A stretch of DNA of 64,000 nucleotides, taken from NCBI RefSeq assembly GCF_000252995.1, contig NC_015761.1:682001-746000 (forward strand), read 5' to 3'. The translations under genes were made by a program, and so were the position numbers. The notes under the pieces are model-generated. The model ran no database searches. It had not been told where the DNA came from and saw nothing but the letters and a program-made list of their open reading frames with translations. Below are positions 1 to 7,709 of this stretch, piece by piece; within the stretch, counting starts at the first letter, position 1, and the number at the start of each line of letters is the position of its first letter. Origin of the DNA: Salmonella bongori NCTC 12419 (lineage in GTDB: Bacteria > Pseudomonadota > Gammaproteobacteria > Enterobacterales > Enterobacteriaceae).

Positions 1-1
1 A

Positions 2-721
2 CTGATTAACGACAAGCTGAACAGTGTGGCGATGAGTGATTATGCGCCAAACGGTTTACAAGTCGAAGGAAAAGAAACGGTACAGAAAATCGTGACCGGC
101 GTGACCGCCAGTCAGGCGCTGCTCGATGAGGCGGTGCGTTTACAGGCCGATGCGGTCATTGTTCATCATGGTTACTTCTGGAAAGGCGAGTCTCCTGTTA
201 TTCGCGGCATGAAACGCCGTCGCTTAAAAACGTTACTGGTAAATGATATTAACCTGTACGGTTGGCACCTGCCGCTGGATGCGCACCCTGAACTGGGCAA
301 CAACGCGCAGCTGGCGACGCTATTGGGCATTACCGTGAAAGGGGAAATTGAGCCGCTGGTGCCGTGGGGGGAACTCTCAATGCCGGTGCCGGGGTTGGAG
401 CTGGCCTCGTGGATTGAAGCGCGTCTGGGGCGGAAACCTTTATGGTGCGGCGATACCGGGCCGGAAAATGTCCAGCGCGTCGCCTGGTGTACCGGCGGCG
501 GGCAAAGTTTTATTGATAGTGCCGCCCGCTTTGGCGTTGACGCTTTTATTACTGGCGAGGTGTCTGAACAGACCATTCATAGCGCGCGCGAACAAGGGCT
601 ACATTTTTATGCCGCCGGCCACCATGCCACGGAACGCGGCGGCATTCGCGCTCTGAGCGAATGGTTGAACGAAAACACAGAATTAGATGTGACGTTTATT
701 GATATCCCTAACCCGGCATAA
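2..721 (+). CDS. ybgI: YbgI, Nif3/GTP cyclohydrolase I type 2-like metal-binding protein (5' end outside window)
   Basis: The reading frame is open from base 2, and the residues before the first in-window Met (INDKLNSVAMSDYAPNG) continue the E. coli YbgI N-terminus, so only about the first ten residues are missing. The Nif3 family hallmarks are visible: an early HHG (VIVHHGYFW) and a late GHHATERGG, which supply ligands to a dinuclear metal site. The family forms hexameric rings; YbgI's in vivo substrate is not firmly known. It ends one base pair before the leader of pxpB, in the usual ybgI-pxpBCA order, and is probably cotranscribed with it. Confidence 0.95.
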   Translation: MINDKLNSVAMSDYAPNGLQVEGKETVQKIVTGVTASQALLDEAVRLQADAVIVHHGYFWKGESPVIRGMKRRRLKTLLVNDINLYGWHLPLDAHPELGNNAQLATLLGITVKGEIEPLVPWGELSMPVPGLELASWIEARLGRKPLWCGDTGPENVQRVAWCTGGGQSFIDSAARFGVDAFITGEVSEQTIHSAREQGLHFYAAGHHATERGGIRALSEWLNENTELDVTFIDIPNPA

Positions 722-736
722 TTGAGAGGGAATAAA

Positions 737-1393
737 GTGCAGCGAGCGCGTTGTTATCTGTTAGGCGAAACGGCGGTCGTCCTGGAACTTGAACCGCCGA
801 TAACACTGGCGAGCCAGAAACGCATCTGGCGCCTGACGCAGCGTCTGGTCGATATGCCGAACGTGGTGGAAGCGATTCCCGGGATGAACAATATCACCGT
901 GATCCTGCGCAACCCACAAACCCTGGCGCTGGATGCGATTGAACGTCTACAGCGCTGGTGGGAAGAGAGCGAAGCGCTGGAGCCGGACTCGCGTTCGGTT
1001 GAGATCCCGGTGATCTATGGCGGCGCAGGCGGGCCGGATCTGGCGGAGGTGGCGCGGCACTGTGGTTTAAGTGAAAAACAGGTTGTGGAGCTGCACGCCT
1101 CTGTTGAGTATGTCGTCTGGTTTTTGGGGTTTCAGCCAGGCTTTCCCTATCTCGGCAATTTACCGGAACCGCTCCATATACCGAGACGCGCGGAGCCGCG
1201 TCTACAGGTACCGGCAGGTTCTGTCGGTATCGGCGGCGCTCAGACGGGAATTTATCCATTATCCACGCCGGGCGGCTGGCAGCTAATCGGCCTTACGCCG
1301 TTGCAGTTGTTCGATCCGATGCGGGAAACTCCTGTGCTGCTGCGCCCTGGTGATAGTGTACGCTTTGTGCCGCAAAAGGAGGGAGTATGCTGA
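737..1393 (+). CDS. pxpB: 5-oxoprolinase subunit B
   Basis: PxpB (formerly YbgJ) works with PxpC and PxpA to hydrolyse 5-oxoproline (pyroglutamate) to glutamate with ATP in the cytoplasm. The protein has the allophanate-hydrolase subunit 1/KipI fold markers, including FLGFQPGFPYLG and the PGGWQLIG strand near the C-terminus. I start at GTG 737, giving MQRARCYLLGE as in E. coli; AGAGGG at 725-730 is its ribosome site. A TTG at 722 is also in frame but would overlap that site. The stop overlaps the pxpC start by 7 bases, so the two are translationally coupled. Confidence 0.95.
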   Translation: MQRARCYLLGETAVVLELEPPITLASQKRIWRLTQRLVDMPNVVEAIPGMNNITVILRNPQTLALDAIERLQRWWEESEALEPDSRSVEIPVIYGGAGGPDLAEVARHCGLSEKQVVELHASVEYVVWFLGFQPGFPYLGNLPEPLHIPRRAEPRLQVPAGSVGIGGAQTGIYPLSTPGGWQLIGLTPLQLFDPMRETPVLLRPGDSVRFVPQKEGVC

Positions 1394-2319
1394 ATATTAT
1401 TCGCGCGGGGATTTACACCTCCGTGCAAGACAGCGGGCGACACGGTTTTCGTCAGTCGGGACTGAGCCACTGCGGCGCGCTGGATAAACCCGCCTTTCAG
1501 ACGGCTAATCTCCTGGTCGGGAATGACGCGAATGCCCCGGCGCTGGAAATTACCCTCGGTCAACTGGTCGTCGAATTTGAAAATGATAGTTGGTTCGCCC
1601 TCACCGGCGCGGGCTGTGAGGCGCAACTGGATAATCAACCGGCCTGGACCGGTTGGCGACTACCGGTAAAAGCGGGCCAGCGTTTGACACTACACCGCCC
1701 GCTTCATGGAATGCGTAGTTATCTGGCGGTGGCGGGCGGTATTAATGTGCCGAAAGTGATGGGATCGTGTAGTACCGATCTGAAGTCTGGTATCGGTGGG
1801 CTGGAGGGGCGGTTGCTAAAAGATGGCGATCGCCTGGTGACAGGCAAGCCATCCCGACAATTTAGCGGGCCGCAGGGTGTGAAACAGTTACTGTGGGGCA
1901 ATCGCATCCGCGCACTGCCGGGGCCGGAATACCGTGAATTCGATCACGCGTCGCAAGAAGCGTTCTGGCGTTCGCCGTGGCAGCTTAGCCCGCAGAGTAA
2001 CCGCATGGGCTATCGTTTGCGGGGACAATCGTTAACGCGGACAACGGATCGCGAATTGCTGTCGCACGGTTTGCTGCCGGGTGTTGTGCAGGTGCCTTAC
2101 AACGGTCAGCCTATTGTGCTGATGAACGATGCCCAGACGACTGGCGGCTATCCGCGTATTGCCTGCATCATTGAGGCGGACATGTACCACCTGGCGCAAA
2201 TCCCGCTGGGTCAACCTATCCATTTTGTGCAATGTTCGCTGGAAGAAGCGCTTAACGCGCGTCGCGAGCGTCAGCGCTATCTGGAACAGCTTGCCTGGCG
2301 GCTTCAACATGAATATTGA
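1387..2319 (+). CDS. pxpC: 5-oxoprolinase subunit C
   Basis: PxpC (YbgK) is the partner of PxpB; together they are the KipI/KipA or biotin-dependent carboxylase-like pair of the 5-oxoprolinase. The 310-residue length and motifs (YTSVQDSGRHGFRQSGLSHCGALD at the start, QTTGGYPRI near residue 250) are those of the allophanate-hydrolase subunit 2 family. ATG 1387 lies inside the end of pxpB, and the stop lies inside pxpA, so pxpB, pxpC and pxpA form a tightly coupled set. I see no defect. Confidence 0.95.
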   Translation: MLNIIRAGIYTSVQDSGRHGFRQSGLSHCGALDKPAFQTANLLVGNDANAPALEITLGQLVVEFENDSWFALTGAGCEAQLDNQPAWTGWRLPVKAGQRLTLHRPLHGMRSYLAVAGGINVPKVMGSCSTDLKSGIGGLEGRLLKDGDRLVTGKPSRQFSGPQGVKQLLWGNRIRALPGPEYREFDHASQEAFWRSPWQLSPQSNRMGYRLRGQSLTRTTDRELLSHGLLPGVVQVPYNGQPIVLMNDAQTTGGYPRIACIIEADMYHLAQIPLGQPIHFVQCSLEEALNARRERQRYLEQLAWRLQHEY

Positions 2320-3043
2320 TTTGAATGCGGATTTGGGCGAAGGCTGTACCAGCGATGCTGAATTATTAACGTTGGTCTCCTCTGCTAATATCGCCTGCGG
2401 TTTTCATGCGGGCGATGCGTGGACTATGCTGGTTAGTGTGCGTGAGGCACTGAAAAATGGTGTGGCGATTGGCGCGCATCCCAGTTTCCCTGATCGGGAA
2501 AATTTTGGGCGGACAGCGATGGATTTGCCGCCGGAAACGGTATACGCCCAGACATTGTACCAGGTCGGCGCTCTGGGGGCAGTTGTTCAGGCGGAAGGCG
2601 GCGTGATGCGCCATGTCAAACCACACGGTATGCTCTATAACCAGGCGGCAAAAGATCGTTGTCTGGCGCAGGCCATTGCGAAAGCGGTACACGACTATGA
2701 TCCGTCATTGATTCTGGTTGGACTGGCCGGAAGTGAGCTGATCCGGGCTGGCGAGCACTACGGGCTGGTGACGCGACAAGAGGTATTTGCCGATCGCGGC
2801 TATCAGGACGACGGTAGTCTGCTGCCACGTACGCAGCCTGGCGCACTGATTCATGATGAAGAGCAGGCGCTGGCGCAAACGCTGGATATGGTTCAGACCG
2901 GGAGAGTAAAAAGTGTTACTGGCGTGTGGACGAATGTCACGGCGCAAACGGTGTGCGTTCATGGTGATGGCGAGTATGCGCTTGCGTTTGCCCGCAGACT
3001 ACGCGCCGCGTTTAACGCGAACAACATAGACATTATCGCCTGA
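2309..3043 (+). CDS. pxpA: 5-oxoprolinase subunit A (LamB/YcsF family)
   Basis: PxpA (YbgL) is the third component of the ATP-dependent 5-oxoprolinase. The protein starts MNIDLNADLGEGCTSDAELL and contains NIACGFHAGD and GAHPSFPDRENFGR, the diagnostic LamB/YcsF stretches. The correct start is ATG 2309, 244 residues, overlapping the pxpC stop by 11 bases; a longer in-frame opening from 2129 is a shadow of pxpC. In E. coli nei follows directly, whereas here about 18 kb of foreign-looking DNA intervenes. A GC-rich hairpin (3037-3053) straddles the stop codon. Confidence 0.96.
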   Translation: MNIDLNADLGEGCTSDAELLTLVSSANIACGFHAGDAWTMLVSVREALKNGVAIGAHPSFPDRENFGRTAMDLPPETVYAQTLYQVGALGAVVQAEGGVMRHVKPHGMLYNQAAKDRCLAQAIAKAVHDYDPSLILVGLAGSELIRAGEHYGLVTRQEVFADRGYQDDGSLLPRTQPGALIHDEEQALAQTLDMVQTGRVKSVTGVWTNVTAQTVCVHGDGEYALAFARRLRAAFNANNIDIIA

Positions 3044-3559
3044 GAATCAGGCGATTGAAGCTATTGTATGACGGCTGGTAACCTTTATTACCTACTATTA
3101 TCTTAACGTTAATCAGCGGGTTATCCTTTATACAATAAAATATATCCTCTTCTTAATACCTGTTTTGTAAAAATAACCACGCTGTACGGTAATAATGGGT
3201 ATGACGAATTAATGACCGTTAGCCGTCGAATACTGAAAAAAACTCACAATATTGTTAGCAAGGTTTATCTAATCAAACCTCCATGACGAGTAAAGTCCCT
3301 GCCTCTTTAACGCTCCTTTCTTACTGATTTATCTCATAATATTCTTATTTTTTTGTATATTACTCTGGCGATGGGCGTGCTTCAAAAAGCGTAAGCCAGA
3401 CTCGCTCGCTGATTTATCCGCAATCTACAAATACCACGCAGATTGATAGGTGTTTGGATTTTAAGCTATTTGCTGGTATTCACTTTTCAGCGAAAATTAA
3501 ACTCATCTGATCAGTGTTTTTTTAGTATATTACTCATTTTGTTATGATGGGTTTGCTTT
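3044..3559 (+). other. AT-rich left edge of the island, no gene seen
   Basis: This stretch has no convincing coding frame and is much richer in A/T than pxpA. It contains an imperfect direct repeat: the string GTATATTACTC after a T-run occurs at about 3348-3365 and again at 3516-3535, and both copies are followed by a GATGGG..TGCTT motif; the second copy lies just before the recombinase start and offers TATATT as a possible -10 box. It probably holds the left junction of the inserted island. I do not see an integrase attachment core. Confidence 0.5.
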
Positions 3560-4126
3560 GTGAAAAGAAAATATCTTACGCAAGAAGAGATTGAAAAGCT
3601 GCTATCAGCGACTGACCGAATGCCTTTTCCGGAAAGAAACCGCTGCTTAATTCTGATGGCGTTTATCCATGGTTTCAGAGCCAGCGAACTGTTGGGGTTG
3701 CGTTTATCTGATATTGATCTGGCAGGGAGGCAGCTCTATATCCGGCGCCTTAAAAATGGATTTTCTACATGTCATCCCCTTCTTCCGGATGAGTATAACG
3801 TACTAAAAAGCTGGCTCAGGGCCAGGAAGCCGCTTGAAAAAGGGGCCGACGGAGACTGGTTGTTTCTGTCACTGCGGCGGCATCCACTTAGCAGACAACA
3901 ATTTTTTTACATACTCCGTGAGGCAGGGCGGCTGGCCGAATTAACGATAGCGCCGCATCCCCATATGCTACGACATGCGTGCGGCTACGCCCTTGCTGAT
4001 AAAGGGATTGATACGCGACTCATACAAGATTATTTAGGACACAGGAATATCCAGCATACCGTAAGATACACCGCCAGTAATGCCGCACGCTTTCATGGAA
4101 TATGGCGAAAAAAACGCCGAATATGA
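3560..4126 (+). CDS. FimB/FimE-type tyrosine recombinase (DNA invertase)
   Basis: A 188-residue tyrosine recombinase closely resembling FimE and FimB, which flip the fimS promoter of type 1 fimbriae. The shared stretches are RRLKNGFST, HPHMLRHACGY, LIQDYLGHRNI and HTVRYTASNAARF. The catalytic set is present: R40 (GFRASELL), K65, H135..R138, H161 and nucleophile Y170. It lacks the separate N-terminal core-binding domain of phage integrases, as FimB and FimE do. I use GTG 3560; the ribosome site is weak. No fimbrial genes follow. Ten bases after its stop begins a 289-bp segment bounded by 18-bp inverted repeats, its likely substrate. Which recombination direction it favours cannot be read from sequence. 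Confidence 0.93.
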   Translation: MKRKYLTQEEIEKLLSATDRMPFPERNRCLILMAFIHGFRASELLGLRLSDIDLAGRQLYIRRLKNGFSTCHPLLPDEYNVLKSWLRARKPLEKGADGDWLFLSLRRHPLSRQQFFYILREAGRLAELTIAPHPHMLRHACGYALADKGIDTRLIQDYLGHRNIQHTVRYTASNAARFHGIWRKKRRI

Positions 4127-4136
4127 CCGTACCTTC

Positions 4137-4154
4137 TGATGCAAAAAGTTAAAT
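4137..4154 (+). repeat. Left inverted repeat of the switch (IRL)
   Basis: TGATGCAAAAAGTTAAAT, exact reverse complement of 4408-4425. It lies 10 bases downstream of the recombinase stop codon. Confidence 0.85.
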
Positions 4155-4222
4155 CCTCTCCGTGTTGTCACCATCCTCTCAGATTTACCCCCTCCGCACA
4201 AGAGTAATAGATACGTAATCTA

Positions 4223-4250
4223 TTGCTTATTAAGGAATTATTTTTATAAC
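4223..4250 (+). promoter_or_regulatory. Candidate promoter inside the invertible segment
   Basis: TTGCTT (4223-4228) and TATAAC (4245-4250) are separated by 16 bases and read rightward toward the regulator genes. The -35 box and spacing are only moderate matches to sigma-70, and A/T-rich DNA gives such matches easily. If the segment inverted, this promoter would face back toward the recombinase gene. Confidence 0.35.
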
Positions 4251-4407
4251 ACTAAAAAAACTAAGGGAAAATATATCTGGTACAACCAGCGCCACATAGT
4301 CTCTGTTTTAGCCCTTACTGCACAAATTGTTAACTTTTAGTTTTAAAAAAAACCATTAAACAGCATTTAATTCTAAATTATCTTAATCAAATGGAATTTA
4401 ATTCTTT

Positions 4408-4425
4408 ATTTAACTTTTTGCATCA
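4408..4425 (-). repeat. Right inverted repeat of the switch (IRR)
   Basis: ATTTAACTTTTTGCATCA, exact reverse complement of 4137-4154. Bases beyond the 18 do not match on either side. Confidence 0.85.
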
Positions 4426-4484
4426 TATTGTTAAATCAAGAGAAGACGACCTTAAACAGATTTAAATCATTTTATATCCATTAA

Positions 4485-4497
4485 AATCAAATGGTTA
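4485..4497 (+). promoter_or_regulatory. Candidate IHF site beside the switch
   Basis: AATCAAATGGTTA fits the IHF consensus WATCAANNNNTTR at every defined position. It is 60 bases outside the right inverted repeat. The fim switch also depends on IHF sites in and beside the element, so the placement is suggestive; the consensus is short and a chance match is possible. Confidence 0.4.
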
Positions 4498-4775
4498 TCA
4501 TGGTTTTATTGGGCTCTTCATACTCCGTTCAGGACAGAATCACCCTGCTGTAGGGCAAATTTATCGCCACGGATGCTGATGGTCTGTGAAGCTGAAAATC
4601 AGATCCCGACAGGATGTCAGAGTGCTGTATTCAGACTGGGGTCAGAAGTCATTCTTCATACTGGTATGGCGCGACTTCAGGCACGCAAAAGGATGCGGAC
4701 ATTTTGTTTCCACATAGAGAAGTTGCTGTTGTTGGAGCACTGCCGGACTGGCAATGGCTTGAGGAGAACAATTTG

Positions 4776-4922
4776 ATGACGCAAGAGTATGAAGGCATAT
4801 CAACCGGACAAAGACGAGTCGACAAGTACCGGTACAGCAGGGGAGCAAAAATATTTTTGTTTCTTCTGACGATTTCAACGGCCATAGCGCTATATGGCCT
4901 GTATCAGATTCTGACGTACTGA
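4776..4922 (+). CDS. Small single-pass membrane protein, unknown
   Basis: I do not recognise this 48-residue protein. It starts MTQEYEGISTGQRRVDKYRY, has a basic stretch, then one hydrophobic span (AKIFLFLLTISTAIALYGLYQIL), so it is probably an inner-membrane protein with its N-terminus inside. ATG 4776 has a strong ribosome site (GAGGAG, 4761-4766). The same frame is open back to ATG 4614, which would add 54 residues but has a poor ribosome site; those residues may be remnant coding sequence. The stop is one base before the ATG of the LuxR-like gene, so the two form an operon, downstream of the putative switch. Confidence 0.6.
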   Translation: MTQEYEGISTGQRRVDKYRYSRGAKIFLFLLTISTAIALYGLYQILTY

Positions 4923-4923
4923 T

Positions 4924-5664
4924 ATGCAGACGTTAACGAGAGCATTACCGCCTCTCCGGCTGATTATGTTTTGTCAGTCAGGAGAAAATCCTGCGCAGTT
5001 TCCGGATATTAGCGGTCTTTGCGTGGAAAATAGAGTTCGTCTCAGAACCACTGAGGGACTATTGGATCGCTTGCGTCGGTGGCCCGGCGCTGTGGTGATA
5101 TCCGCCGGGCGACCGTCAACTCAGCTTCTGTTATGGCAACAGGTTTTTCAGTGTTATCCCCGTACCGTTGTTTTTTGCAGTAGTCACGAGTTTTTACCGA
5201 TAGACGTGAGCGTGGAAGGGTATTTCCGCCATCTGCGACTGATCAAATGCGCCATGTCGGAGAGAGTTCTGGCAAAAATGGCTGAACTGGCCGTGTGGTC
5301 ATCAGTACAGACATTTCCTTATGAAGAGGAGCTGAAAAACGTCTTAAGCGTACCGGAGCTGGTGATGGAAATAAATAGCCGCACGCTGGTCCGGTTACTG
5401 TCGGAGCGTCTACCCAAACAGGGACGGCGAGTACTGGGATTGTTGTTATCAGGCTGCAGCCCGGAAATGACGGCACGTATGTTGGGGACAGGGGTGAGGC
5501 AAGTCTGGCTCGCGGAGCAGACGCTGAAACAGCGCTGGGATATACCGCCAGGCGTACCGTTACTCGATGCGGTAAGAATTAAGATGCCGCACCTAAATTC
5601 GGAAAAAAATCAACAGATTGATCATATAAAAACAGCCGCGAGTAATGCTTCGAATTTACGCTGA
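4924..5664 (+). CDS. LuxR-like helix-turn-helix transcription regulator
   Basis: A 246-residue cytoplasmic protein. Residues about 160-215 (RRVLGLLLSGCSPEMTARMLGTGVRQVWLAEQTLKQRW) align in pattern with the LuxR/GerE DNA-binding domain, though the usual scanning helix residues have drifted. The N-terminal half has the spacing of a degenerate receiver-like domain without the phospho-acceptor motifs, as in RcsA, BglJ or EcpR-type regulators. It begins one base after the small membrane protein. Position between a recombinase-switched segment and the mannan operon suggests that it activates that operon; this is inference. No better family name can be given from sequence alone. Confidence 0.65.
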   Translation: MQTLTRALPPLRLIMFCQSGENPAQFPDISGLCVENRVRLRTTEGLLDRLRRWPGAVVISAGRPSTQLLLWQQVFQCYPRTVVFCSSHEFLPIDVSVEGYFRHLRLIKCAMSERVLAKMAELAVWSSVQTFPYEEELKNVLSVPELVMEINSRTLVRLLSERLPKQGRRVLGLLLSGCSPEMTARMLGTGVRQVWLAEQTLKQRWDIPPGVPLLDAVRIKMPHLNSEKNQQIDHIKTAASNASNLR

Positions 5665-6266
5665 TAGCGGAGGGAACGTCACGCTGTGCTGTATTCGTAA
5701 GCATGATATTCGGTTCTGAATTATTTATTTTTTCCGCAAAACAAAATAACGGCGCTCATCGTTCTTTGGTAATACCGCAGAACGCGTGACGCTAATAATT
5801 TTATATCCAGCGTGAAGTTTTCTGCGCTGTGGCGGTAGCGTGGGATTTGCAGGATATATGGAATAAAGTATCTTTAATGTGTTGATAGCACTGAATACTG
5901 AATATAGATTTAGAAAAATAATGATAACATCTCTATGATTACTAAAACCTTTCCCCGTGGCTATGACAGCGTAATTAACCTGACTAACGATTAATAAAAT
6001 CTTACATGTCTATTGATTGTTATTATAAAAAATACATCTATGAAGCAGGAGAATACGCTAATAAAAATTACAAGGGCTTTGAGGGAAACTCTCCTGGAAT
6101 CTTCTCTTGCTCCGTTATCAAACACTATTAGCCAAATTTTATTATTAGAACAATGTGGTAGCTCAAAACCATAAGGTTATGAGACCTAATGGATGTATTT
6201 GCACTCCGTTAAGCTTATGCCGCAAGCACTATGGAATATAATCTTCATATACATAAGGATTTTATT
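5665..6266 (+). promoter_or_regulatory. Long AT-rich leader of the mannan operon
   Basis: About 600 bases without a credible gene. The ops element at 5831-5842 implies that transcription begins upstream of it, probably between 5690 and 5830, leaving an untranslated leader of more than 400 bases before manC. I could not pick a promoter with confidence. Long untranslated leaders with ops are typical of RfaH-controlled surface polysaccharide operons. Confidence 0.5.
5831..5842 (+). promoter_or_regulatory. ops element (RfaH recruitment site)
   Basis: GGCGGTAGCGTG, an exact match to the operon polarity suppressor core of JUMPstart sequences, in the sense orientation and 424 bases before the manC start codon. 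In enterobacteria the ops sequence in the non-template strand pauses RNA polymerase and recruits RfaH, which prevents premature termination in long LPS, capsule and haemolysin operons. Confidence 0.85.
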
Positions 6267-7709
6267 ATGTTGCTTCCTGTGATTATGGCTGGTGGCACCG
6301 GTAGCCGTCTGTGGCCCATGTCTCGTGAGCTTTATCCAAAACAGTTCCTGCGGTTGTACGGACAGAACACCATGTTGCAGGAAACCCTCTCTCGTCTCTC
6401 CGGCCTGGATATTCATGAGCCCATGGTTATCTGTAACGAAGAACACAGCTTCCTCGTTGCTGAACAGCTCAGACAACTTAATCAGTTGTCGAAAAATATC
6501 ATCCTTGAACCCGTGGGCCGTAACACCGCCCCGGCTATCGCCCTGGCGGCACTACAGGCCACACGGAACGGCGACGATCCGCTGATGTTGGTGCTCGCGG
6601 CAGATCATATCATTAACAATCAGCAGGTCTTCCGCGATGTTATTCGCGTCGCGGAACGCTATGCCGAAGCTGACCATCTGGTCACTTTCGGTATTGTGCC
6701 GAATACTCCGGAAACCGGATATGGCTATATCCAGCGTGGGGAGGCATTGGTCGGCAGCGAACAGACGCTTTACCGGGTCGCTCGCTTTGTAGAAAAACCA
6801 GACCTGGCACGCGCCAAAGATTATCTCGCTTCCGGAGAATACTACTGGAACAGCGGCATGTTTATGTTCCGGGCGAAAAAATACCTTTCCGAGCTGGCAA
6901 AATTCCGCCCGGATATTCTCGAAATTTGTACGGCTGCGATGCGGGCTGCGGAGGGAGACGGCAACTTTATTAGCATCCCCCGCGACGTGTTTAGCCTTTG
7001 TCCGGATGAGTCCGTTGACTACGCCGTAATGGAAAAAACTGCCGATGCAGTGGTGGCAGGACTGGACGCAGGTTGGAGCGATGTTGGTTCCTGGTCCGCG
7101 CTGTGGGATGTCAGCCCTAAGAATGAGCAGGGTAATGTGTTAACAGGTGATTGCTGGACGTACAACAGCCAAAACTGTTACATCAGCAGCGATGAAAAAT
7201 TGGTGGCAGCAGTAGGCGTCCAAAACCTGGTAATCGTTAACACCAGAGATACCGTCCTGGTGATGAATAAAAATTGCGCCCAGGACGTGAAAAAGGCGGT
7301 TGAGTATCTGAAGCTCAACCAGCGTAGCGAATACAAACACCATTGTGAGGACCGCCGACCATGGGGCTGCAGCGACGTACTGGCGCAGACCCCGCGTTAC
7401 AACGTTAAGCGCATTACCGTCAAACCGGGGGGGACGCTTTCAAGGCAGATACGTCATTACCGCGCCGGGCATTGGGTCATTCTCGCAGGAATAGGGAAAG
7501 TTACTGTTAATGGTAAGCCGTTCCTGCTCAACGAAAACCAGTCAACGTTTATTCCCATCGGCGCTGAGTATTACCTGGAAAACCCGGGCCGTACTCCTCT
7601 TGAGATACTGGAAATCCAGTCAGGCTGTTGCCCGGGTGAAGACGACATATCCGTATCAAAGACAAGTATGGTTGTTGCTAATTTTTTACAGGACATTGAT
7701 TCAGAATGA
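6267..7709 (+). CDS. manC: Mannose-1-phosphate guanylyltransferase
   Basis: ManC makes GDP-mannose from mannose 1-phosphate and GTP. The protein begins MLLPVIMAGGTGSRLWPMSRELYPKQFL, with the nucleotide-binding GTGSRLWP signature, then the FVEKP motif near residue 180, and a C-terminal cupin domain (RPWG...RITVKPGG...HWVILAG) as in bifunctional type II enzymes. I start at ATG 6267 (AAGGAT at 6255-6260), giving 480 residues; an in-frame ATG at 6231 lacks a ribosome site. It is the first gene of an eight-gene polymannose operon and overlaps manB by four bases. The sequence is closest to the ManC copies of mannan O-antigen loci, not to the colanic-acid copy. Confidence 0.96.
   Translation: MLLPVIMAGGTGSRLWPMSRELYPKQFLRLYGQNTMLQETLSRLSGLDIHEPMVICNEEHSFLVAEQLRQLNQLSKNIILEPVGRNTAPAIALAALQATRNGDDPLMLVLAADHIINNQQVFRDVIRVAERYAEADHLVTFGIVPNTPETGYGYIQRGEALVGSEQTLYRVARFVEKPDLARAKDYLASGEYYWNSGMFMFRAKKYLSELAKFRPDILEICTAAMRAAEGDGNFISIPRDVFSLCPDESVDYAVMEKTADAVVAGLDAGWSDVGSWSALWDVSPKNEQGNVLTGDCWTYNSQNCYISSDEKLVAAVGVQNLVIVNTRDTVLVMNKNCAQDVKKAVEYLKLNQRSEYKHHCEDRRPWGCSDVLAQTPRYNVKRITVKPGGTLSRQIRHYRAGHWVILAGIGKVTVNGKPFLLNENQSTFIPIGAEYYLENPGRTPLEILEIQSGCCPGEDDISVSKTSMVVANFLQDIDSE

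Larger units (their letters stand above)
4137..4425. promoter_or_regulatory. Putative invertible DNA switch between 18-bp inverted repeats
   Basis: The segment is bounded by perfect inverted copies of TGATGCAAAAAGTTAAAT (4137-4154) and its reverse complement (4408-4425). It has no coding frame and is A/T rich. Total length 289 bp is near that of fimS (314 bp), and it begins 10 bases after the stop of a FimB/FimE-like recombinase, the arrangement expected of an invertible promoter. In the present orientation a candidate promoter (4223-4250) points rightward at the regulator genes. That the repeats are recombined in vivo is inference. Confidence 0.78.

Noticed and set aside
4614..4922. Longer version (102 codons) of the small membrane protein
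   Set aside because: ATG 4614 has a poor ribosome site, while ATG 4776 has GAGGAG at good distance; the extra N-terminal part looks non-native, though it may be a remnant.
3044..6266. fimS-type 9-bp repeats (TTGGGGCCA)
   Set aside because: Only a partial match (CTGGGGTCA near 4636) and no inverted partner; the 18-bp repeats are the real pair.
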